Origin: an uncultured Flavobacteriia bacterium
GTDB lineage: Bacteria > Bacteroidota > Bacteroidia > Flavobacteriales_D > Crocinitomicaceae
Assembly: GCA_903928365.1 (NCBI GenBank)
Contig: CAIYQV010000264.1
Coordinates: 1-5,463, forward strand
DNA: 5,463 nucleotides
Reading direction: 5' to 3'
The notes beneath the pieces are model-generated. The model saw only the letters and a program-made list of their open reading frames with translations. It did no database searches and had not been told where the DNA came from. Position numbers and translations under genes: made by a program. Below, in pieces: positions 1-4,002 of the stretch. The stretch's first letter is position 1. The number at the start of each line of letters is the position of its first letter.

Positions 1-327
1 AGAGGTACTATTCTAAAAGCCAGAGCTAAAGGTTACCATGTCACTTTATTGTATTTTTGGTTGAATTCCATTGATTTGGCCAAAGACAGAGTAAAACAAC
101 GTGTTATTGAAGGCGGCCATTTTGTTGATGATTCAACCATATCGAGAAGGTATATTAATGGTTTGCAAAATTTGTTCAAAATATACAGTGGCTTGTGTGA
201 TTTTACCATGATTTACGATAATTCACAACCCACCCCCGTACTTGTTGCATACACAGAAATAAATCGTAAATTCGTTGTTGAAGAAGAAATTTCTTTTCAA
301 CAGATCGTCTCTTTAGTGAATGAGTAA
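1..327 (+). CDS. Zeta-toxin-like P-loop kinase (COG4185 type), 3' part only
   Basis: The open frame runs in from the left edge without a start, so only the last 108 residues are visible. A TTG at 49 is internal: the frame continues upstream of it with family-like sequence (ILKARAKGYHVTLLYFWL). The segment LYFWLNSIDLAKDRVKQRV, then GGHFV, then SRRYINGLQNLF and IYDNS, matches my recollection of the C-terminal half of the COG4185 'predicted ABC-type ATPase'/zeta toxin family. In that family the conserved Arg residues of the R-x-x-x-R-V and RRY segments lie near the nucleotide site, and the Walker A motif is at the N-terminus, which is outside this window. Zeta toxins phosphorylate UDP-sugar precursors of peptidoglycan; whether this subgroup does so is not established here. 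The stop overlaps the start of the next small gene by 8 bases, suggesting translational coupling with a toxin partner. Family assignment is fairly secure; toxicity is inferred. Confidence 0.85.
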   Translation, partial: RGTILKARAKGYHVTLLYFWLNSIDLAKDRVKQRVIEGGHFVDDSTISRRYINGLQNLFKIYSGLCDFTMIYDNSQPTPVLVAYTEINRKFVVEEEISFQQIVSLVNE

Positions 328-466
328 AACCGAACTTAAACGTAAGCGAGAATTGATTCATCAAGCGTTGATGGAATCAGCCAAAAAGCTAATCGAAGAA
401 AAGAAACGATTAGGCCAGCAGCTTGTTATTAGCGAGAATGGTGTTATCAAACTGATTGAACCGTAA
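320..466 (+). CDS. Small basic protein, putative partner/antitoxin of the zeta-like kinase
   Basis: This is a 48-residue frame starting at an ATG that lies inside the last codons of the kinase gene (overlap 320-327) and ending with TAA at 464-466. The first about 35 residues are highly charged and predicted helical (MSKTELKRKRELIHQALMES, then KKLIEEKKRLGQQ). The tail LVISENGVIKLIEP resembles the 'VIS-x-[DN]G-x-[IV]' strand that I recall in small proteins encoded beside COG4185 kinases. There is no membrane segment or signal peptide. The tight overlap and shared strand argue for co-expression and a functional pair, with the small protein possibly neutralising the kinase. In many toxin pairs the antitoxin gene comes first, so the downstream order is noteworthy. 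The coding call rests on the overlap, its helical charged composition and the terminator about 30 bases after the stop; the antitoxin role is inference. Confidence 0.65.
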   Translation: MSKTELKRKRELIHQALMESAKKLIEEKKRLGQQLVISENGVIKLIEP

Positions 467-495
467 AGGGCGATTTCTCAATTGTCAATTGCCTC

Positions 496-529
496 AGGCT
501 TCGAGTTCCCTCAGCCTTCGGTTTTTTTT
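496..529 (+). terminator. Rho-independent terminator after the toxin pair
   Basis: AGGCT (496-500) pairs with AGCCT (513-517), and GAG (503-505) pairs with CTC (510-512) around a TTCC loop. This gives an 8-bp stem with a 2-base bulge. It is followed by TCGG and eight T residues (522-529). It lies 30 bases beyond the stop of the small gene and would end the toxin/partner transcript. There is no matching T-run for transcripts coming from the kinase on the opposite strand. Confidence 0.65.
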
Positions 530-587
530 CAATGGACAATGCTTCAATGGACAATGGACAATGCCCCCGCCCCCCAATTGTCCATTG
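530..587. repeat. CAATGGACAAT repeats forming an 11-bp hairpin
   Basis: CAATGGACAAT occurs at 530-540, 545-555 and 552-562 (the last two overlap), and its exact reverse complement ATTGTCCATTG lies at 577-587. The 552-562 and 577-587 copies can form an 11-bp stem around a very C-rich 14-base loop (563-576). Related words flank the block: CAATTGTCAATTG at 479-491 and TGTCAATTG at 594-602. The block lies between the 3' ends of two convergent genes. It may help end the histidine kinase transcript, but no T-run follows on the minus strand, so a terminator role is only possible. Confidence 0.6.
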
Positions 588-606
588 GATAACTGTCAAT
601 TGTGAA

Positions 607-2175
607 TTAATGACCTTTTGCAGGGAGTGAGATGCGGAACGTTGTGCCTTTGTTGAGTTCAGAATAGAGTACGAAGACTTTTCCGTGATGGTATTCTTTG
701 ACGATGCGTTGAACGAGGGATAAACCCAGTCCCCAACCGCGTTGTTTGGTAGAGAATCCGGGTTGAAAGATCGTTTTTATTTGCTTGGGCGGAATGCCTT
801 TTCCGTTGTCGCTGATGTCGATATGGACCCACTCCGGAGCTGTATGCACCATGACCTCCAATTTTCCTTTGCCTTCCATGGCATCTACAGCGTTTTTAGC
901 AATATTTTCGATCACCCATTCGATCAGGGAGGGGTTATGACGAACCATGATCTGATGGTTGCAATGTCGCTCCATCTGTACCTTGTCGGAGATACGCGGT
1001 CGCAGGTAATCAAGCACATGGTGTACTGTTTGACAAATGTCCGATTCTTCCAGTTTTCCTCCTGAACCGATCTTTGAAAAACGATCTGTGATGGTCTCTA
1101 GTCGGTCAACGTCTTTCTGCATTTCGGTAGTGATCATGGGGTCCGTTCCCTGACTTTCCAGCAATTGGATCCAGGCCATCAAAGAAGAAAGCGGTGTCCC
1201 CAACTGATGCGCTGTTTCTTTGGCCATTCCGGCCCACACCTGATTTTGCTCTGCTTTACGGAACGTGCTGAATATCAGGTATCCAATAAGCACAAACAAT
1301 CCGATGATGAAGAAAATGATGTATGGGAAATACTGTAATTGTTTGAGCTCCTCGCTGTTATCGAAATAGAGGATGTTCTTCTGGCCGTTCCGCAGATCGA
1401 TCAAGAGCGGCTCGTTTTGCAATTTTAGTTCTTGTATGGTTTGCACCAGTTTTTCAGGTTGCAATTTCTGTTTAGGAAGGTTGCTTCCAATGATACTATC
1501 ACTGGCTTCATCGATCAACAAAACAGGCACCAAACCATCGTTATTGATCAACTCTTCATTGAAAGACGACAGAAGGGAATCGCGTTCCTTTTCCAAACGG
1601 ATGATCTCCCTGGAATCGTTGTATACGTAGGTCATGAACAGACCTTGAAACACCTCCACGGTAAAGGAAGGATTGATCTTTAGCCAGGTCTGTGCCAGGG
1701 AACGCAGGGAATCATCAAACAGCGTGTTGATCTCTTTTGCACTCAATTCAGGATGTTCTAAACGCAAGTTCGAGGTGTCGAATCCTAGATTGATGTAGCC
1801 GGAAATATTGCGCTCGTTATCGAACAGAATGACCGGAATGTCCTGATTTTCCTTGATGATCTTCAGTGGAAAGGTATAATCCGGAATCTGATCAAGGGGT
1901 GTTTCTTTCGAGACTTCCTTCGTCGCATCAATCCACAAGCGCATCTCGCGGAGTTCTTTGTCGCGCAGCTTAGTGAAGGTGCGGTCCGTCAATTTGACAA
2001 GCTCCAATTTCTTTTTGATAGCGTCCGCCCATTGTTCCACACGATCTCGCTCACGCTTTCCGACCCTCGAAACGATGGAATTGGAAAAGAACAACGAAAC
2101 CCCCACCAAAAGGAGTGCAATGGCGATCAAAGCGATCTTCCACTTTTGTTTGTTCGAATAGAGATTCATTCCCAC
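607..2175 (-). CDS. Membrane-bound sensor histidine kinase
   Basis: The 522-residue protein has a membrane helix at about 13-31, a large probably extracytoplasmic sensor region at about 34-282, a second helix at about 283-303, and a cytoplasmic transmitter with no evident HAMP domain. The H-box is KETAHQLGTPLSSL with phospho-accepting His323. The dimerisation helix continues through DVDRLETITDRFSKIG. The ATP-binding domain shows an N-box (ENIAKNAVDAM, about 423-433), G1 DNGKGIP (456-462), an F-box region (FQPGF, about 470-474) and G2 GWGLGL (480-485). All catalytic motifs are intact, so it should autophosphorylate and pass phosphate to a response regulator, none of which is encoded in view. 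The longest frame starts with GTG at 2175, but the ATG two codons later (2167-2169, giving 520 residues) is more likely because a promoter-like TACTTTAG box sits immediately upstream. The XRE gene ends 51 bases upstream on the same strand, so partial read-through is possible. The signal sensed is unknown. Confidence 0.95.
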   Translation of the reverse strand: MGMNLYSNKQKWKIALIAIALLLVGVSLFFSNSIVSRVGKRERDRVEQWADAIKKKLELVKLTDRTFTKLRDKELREMRLWIDATKEVSKETPLDQIPDYTFPLKIIKENQDIPVILFDNERNISGYINLGFDTSNLRLEHPELSAKEINTLFDDSLRSLAQTWLKINPSFTVEVFQGLFMTYVYNDSREIIRLEKERDSLLSSFNEELINNDGLVPVLLIDEASDSIIGSNLPKQKLQPEKLVQTIQELKLQNEPLLIDLRNGQKNILYFDNSEELKQLQYFPYIIFFIIGLFVLIGYLIFSTFRKAEQNQVWAGMAKETAHQLGTPLSSLMAWIQLLESQGTDPMITTEMQKDVDRLETITDRFSKIGSGGKLEESDICQTVHHVLDYLRPRISDKVQMERHCNHQIMVRHNPSLIEWVIENIAKNAVDAMEGKGKLEVMVHTAPEWVHIDISDNGKGIPPKQIKTIFQPGFSTKQRGWGLGLSLVQRIVKEYHHGKVFVLYSELNKGTTFRISLPAKGH

Positions 2176-2178
2176 GTG

Positions 2179-2186
2179 CTAAAGTA
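2179..2186 (-). promoter_or_regulatory. Possible -7 promoter box for the histidine kinase gene
   Basis: On the minus strand this reads TACTTTAG, matching six of the seven-base core expected from the Bacteroidota consensus TAnnTTTG apart from an A before the G. The -33 region, 17 bases upstream, reads TTC instead of TTG, so it is weak. Transcription would start at or just before the ATG at 2169, giving an almost leaderless mRNA and favouring that ATG over the GTG at 2175. Confidence 0.35.
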
Positions 2187-2226
2187 ACGAGATTTTCGCT
2201 GAAGAATTGTCTATTCAATTTAGATC

Positions 2227-2484
2227 CTATTCTTCCTCGAATCCTTTCGAAAAAAATTCTTGTGGTGTTATACCAAATGCCCTGATTATCTTAAGCAATG
2301 AACTAAATCTAAGGTCTTCTCCTTTTTCATAACGACCATATTGGGCCCGTGGTAATTCATGATCAAAAGCAAAGTATTCGTAATTCGTGTAGCCTTTTTC
2401 GATACGCAGTTCCTTGATTCTTTTGGCAAGTTTCTGAACATCCGGGTGGACTTCTGATTTCCGATTCTGTGACTTTTTATCCAT
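2227..2484 (-). CDS. XRE-family helix-turn-helix regulator
   Basis: The 85-residue protein consists almost entirely of one Cro/C1-type DNA-binding domain (about residues 16-78). Helix 1 is VQKLAKRIKELRIEKGYT. The helix-turn-helix core covers YEYFAFDHELPRAQYGRYEKG, in which the Q-Y-G-R-Y-E-K-G stretch is the usual recognition-helix end of this Bacteroidota XRE subgroup. LLKIIRAFGITPQEFF is the last helix. The basic N-terminus (MDKKSQNRKS) and acidic C-terminus (FEEE) are short tails; there is no sensor or catalytic domain. The start ATG at 2482-2484 has an AT-rich leader and no Shine-Dalgarno site, as is normal for the phylum. The gene is divergent from the SRPBCC/LTD gene, with a 114-base shared control region containing an inverted repeat, so it is a candidate regulator of itself and that neighbour. 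The HTH assignment is secure; its targets are inferred. Confidence 0.92.
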   Translation of the reverse strand: MDKKSQNRKSEVHPDVQKLAKRIKELRIEKGYTNYEYFAFDHELPRAQYGRYEKGEDLRFSSLLKIIRAFGITPQEFFSKGFEEE

Positions 2485-2517
2485 AAATCAAAAAAATGGA
2501 AACCGCCACACAATCGT

Positions 2518-2549
2518 TACCACTAAATAATTACTACTATTTAATGGTA
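2518..2549. promoter_or_regulatory. Inverted repeat, candidate XRE operator
   Basis: The left arm TACCACTAAATA (2518-2529) and right arm TATTTAATGGTA (2538-2549) are reverse complements at 11 of 12 positions, separated by 8 bases. The arm centres are 20 bp apart, about two helical turns, as expected for a dimeric HTH protein. The repeat sits between the divergent XRE and SRPBCC/LTD genes and reaches the -33 region of the plus-strand promoter proposed at 2567-2574. Binding by the adjacent XRE protein is inference. Confidence 0.5.
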
Positions 2550-2566
2550 TTTTTTACATTTTATTT

Positions 2567-2574
2567 TATTTTTG
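2567..2574 (+). promoter_or_regulatory. -7 promoter box for the SRPBCC/LTD gene
   Basis: TATTTTTG is an exact match to the Bacteroidota -7 consensus TAnnTTTG and lies 24 bases before the ATG at 2599. No good TTG is present at the expected -33 position, which is occupied by the right arm of the inverted repeat. This fits a weak or regulated promoter. AT-rich DNA raises the chance of a random match. Confidence 0.45.
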
Positions 2575-2598
2575 AACGAACCCTGTAATTGAGAAAAT

Positions 2599-3372
2599 AT
2601 GATCGGCTCTATTCCAAACCCGAAAAAAACATTTGTTGTAGATTATTCCATAGCACATGCTTATGAAACAATTCAATTCATTCCGCTGATAGATAAAGAA
2701 AAGAAATACAACTTTCATTCGAAGAATGACATATTGAAATCACTTGTTTTCGAAGCATTGGAGTTTTTGAGTTTAGGTGTTTACATAGATATCAATCTGA
2801 CCGAAATTGAGGAAACAAAAACACAAATTGACCTTGAAATCCGCAGAAAGGTTGGTAGTTTCGATAAATCGCATGAAGTCACAGCGGCCAACAATCATAT
2901 CACCAAATTTACTAACCTGATCAGTTTGTGTTTGGGATCGACCGATGAACAAATTTCAGAGCTAAGAGAAATGAAACAAAAACAACCAGCCCAAGCACCA
3001 AAACAAGGCTGTGTTGTAACATTACTAATAATGGCTGGGGGTCTTATGGGATTGGGTGGAATGCTCTATTCATGTTCTAAAGAAGATCCTGAACCAAGCG
3101 CTCTATATATTCAAAGTGTAACTGCAACACCGACTAATTCTGAGAATGTTGTCATCAAAAATAATTCTGGCAATTCACAAGATTTAACAGGCTGGACTAT
3201 TGGTGATAAAAATGCTCCAAATGCATACACCATACCATCAGGTAATACCGTTGCAAATGGTAGTTCAATGCAATTTAATGCTTCAACTATGGGCTTTCAA
3301 ATCAATGATAGTGGAGAAATTATTTATTTGAAAAATTCTACAGGAAGCGTTATTGATACTTGGAGTAACTAA
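2599..3372 (+). CDS. SRPBCC-like domain, membrane/lipobox segment and lamin-tail domain protein
   Basis: The 257-residue protein has three parts. Residues about 9-115 (KTFVVDYS, a helix, then strands through FLSLGVYIDINLTEI and KTQIDLEIRRKVGSF, then a long helix ending ITKFTNLIS) follow the strand-helix-strands-helix plan of small SRPBCC/Bet v 1-like domains and lack a signal peptide. Residues 126-136 form a Lys/Gln/Pro linker. Residues about 137-158 (CVVTLLIMAGGLMGLGGMLY) are a membrane helix ending in SCSKEDPEP, which looks like a Bacteroidota lipoprotein junction with Cys159, although Tyr at -2 is atypical. Residues about 167-257 are a lamin-tail (LTD) beta-sandwich: VVIKNNSGNSQDLTGWTI, then YTIPSGNTVANGSSMQF, then GEIIYLKNSTGSVIDTW. 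Charge distribution predicts the SRPBCC part inside and LTD outside. LTDs usually occur in secreted or surface proteins, so joining one to a cytoplasmic domain is unusual. The gene is divergent from the XRE regulator. Function is unknown; the LTD call is firm, the SRPBCC call moderate. Confidence 0.88.
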   Translation: MIGSIPNPKKTFVVDYSIAHAYETIQFIPLIDKEKKYNFHSKNDILKSLVFEALEFLSLGVYIDINLTEIEETKTQIDLEIRRKVGSFDKSHEVTAANNHITKFTNLISLCLGSTDEQISELREMKQKQPAQAPKQGCVVTLLIMAGGLMGLGGMLYSCSKEDPEPSALYIQSVTATPTNSENVVIKNNSGNSQDLTGWTIGDKNAPNAYTIPSGNTVANGSSMQFNASTMGFQINDSGEIIYLKNSTGSVIDTWSN

Positions 3373-3394
3373 TCTATCTGAGTAATTAATTAAG

Positions 3395-3402
3395 TATTTT
3401 TG
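3395..3402 (+). promoter_or_regulatory. -7 promoter box for the 96-residue membrane protein gene
   Basis: TATTTTTG matches TAnnTTTG exactly and is 17 bases before the ATG at 3420, implying a leader of roughly 11 bases. No clear -33 TTG lies at the usual distance. It suggests that the gene can be transcribed separately from the upstream one, which ends at 3372. Confidence 0.4.
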
Positions 3403-3419
3403 GCGTACAGATTTTTCCA

Positions 3420-3710
3420 ATGCGCTTATCTAATCCCTTGATTTTATTTCTCGTTATTTTCCTCCTTCTTGCACTTCCCCTCTGCACCCTGCCAATCAAT
3501 TTGTTTTCAGGTATGGTGGTGTATGGCTCCGGAGCTGCGGCCATCAAAGTAGACGCTCCTCTGAGTTTGTCCTATTTTTTCGGACTTGGATACAACGAGG
3601 AAGACATGGTTGGTGTGACCAATTTCTACCTGAACGCACGCGGTTATTTGCTCGCTATCTGTTTTCTGATCGGTGTTCCGGCGTTGGTGACGTATCGATT
3701 GAGGAAGTAA
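3420..3710 (+). CDS. Small two-helix membrane protein of unknown function
   Basis: I do not recognise a family. The 96-residue product begins MRLSNP, followed by a very hydrophobic helix (LILFLVIFLLLALPLC, about residues 7-23). A mid-section of about 50 residues follows (LFSGMVVYGSGAAAIKVDAP, then LSYFFGLGYNEED), then a second helix (YLLAICFLIGVPALVTY, about 76-92) and a basic end RLRK. Positive residues at both termini (R2; RLRK) predict both ends in the cytoplasm, with the Gly/aromatic-rich central loop outside. The first helix could also be read as an uncleaved signal anchor. Coding is supported by the ATG placed shortly after a -7 box, coherent topology, and base composition similar to neighbouring housekeeping genes. 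The stop is followed after two bases by the first palindrome of the repeat array. No function can be assigned. Confidence 0.8.
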   Translation: MRLSNPLILFLVIFLLLALPLCTLPINLFSGMVVYGSGAAAIKVDAPLSLSYFFGLGYNEEDMVGVTNFYLNARGYLLAICFLIGVPALVTYRLRK

Positions 3711-3712
3711 CC

Positions 3713-3740
3713 AGTGGCCTTCGACGTCGCTCAGGCCACT
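3713..3740. repeat. Palindromic element P1 (forward)
   Basis: AGTGGCCT (3713-3720) pairs perfectly with AGGCCACT (3733-3740) around the 12-base loop TCGACGTCGCTC. It starts two bases after the stop of the membrane protein gene. An AT-rich stretch follows without a proper T-run, so it may protect the mRNA 3' end rather than act as a classic terminator. Confidence 0.8.
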
Positions 3741-3804
3741 TATTTAGATATGGCGCAGAGCACTTTTATAACATTATTTAGTTGGGGTAAGCGACGTCGA
3801 ATTG

Positions 3805-3974
3805 AGTGGCCCTCGACATCGCTCGGGCCACTTTGTATTTCTGTGGAGCTAGGGATGTATATTTCAGTGGGGTGAGCGACGCCGAATTTAGTGGCCCTCG
3901 ACATCGCTCGGGCCACTTTGTATTTCTGTGGAGTTAGGGATGCATATTTCAGTGAGGTGAGCGACGCCGAATTT
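3805..3974. repeat. 85-bp tandem duplication within the palindrome array
   Basis: Unit A (3805-3889) and unit B (3890-3974) are the same length and differ at only three positions: 3849/3934 (C/T), 3858/3943 (T/C) and 3870/3955 (G/A). All three are transitions, and none falls in the complete hairpin. Each unit contains a forward hairpin, a 33-base spacer, a reversed half-element and ATTT. A more diverged related unit precedes them at 3713-3804. The high identity points to recent duplication. Confidence 0.9.
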
Positions 3975-4002
3975 AGTGGGGTGAGCGATGCCGAACCCCA
4001 CT
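3975..4002. repeat. Palindromic element P4 (reversed), overlapping the glyS stop
   Basis: AGTGGGGT (3975-3982) pairs perfectly with ACCCCACT (3995-4002) around the loop GAGCGATGCCGA, which is the reverse orientation of the loop in the other hairpins. The right arm includes two bases of the glyS stop codon (4001-4003 on the minus strand). No T-run follows on the minus strand, so it is not a textbook intrinsic terminator, although it could block 3' exonucleases on glyS mRNA. Confidence 0.8.

Larger units (their letters stand above)
3711..4002. repeat. REP/BIME-like array of alternating palindromes
   Basis: This 292-base stretch has no credible gene. It holds four complete hairpins (3713-3740, 3805-3832, 3890-3917, 3975-4002), each with 8-bp perfect arms and a 12-base loop, plus three half-elements in the opposite orientation at 3780-3800, 3866-3885 and 3951-3970. 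Orientation can be read from the asymmetric loop TCG[AG]C[AG]TCGCTC: the first three hairpins are forward, the half-elements and the last hairpin are reversed. Alternating orientation with short spacers is the layout of bacterial interspersed mosaic elements. The array fills the gap between two convergent genes completely. The GTGG at the foot of each hairpin recalls the GTRG-type tetranucleotide of RAYT-associated REPs, but no RAYT transposase is in view. Confidence 0.8.

Noticed and set aside
49..327. TTG at 49 as the start of the zeta-like kinase gene
   Set aside because: The same frame is open to base 1 and its upstream residues fit the family, so the gene is cut by the window edge.
742..1065. 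Plus-strand frames opposite the histidine kinase (also 1373-1630, 1432-1683 and 1958-2161)
   Set aside because: They are antisense to a fully conserved kinase and show no family features of their own.
2286..2513. Overlapping minus-strand frame of 75 codons in another frame of the XRE gene
   Set aside because: The XRE frame has a clear HTH domain; the other frame shows no recognisable features.
2489..2513. Promoter for the XRE gene from TTG (2511-2513) and TTTTTTTG (2489-2496) on the minus strand
   Set aside because: The spacing of 14 bases is too short for the usual 17-19 and the -7 box lacks the A; not strong enough to list.
3713..4002. CRISPR array
   Set aside because: The 85-bp units are near-identical throughout with no unique spacers, repeats are not of CRISPR length, and there are no cas genes.
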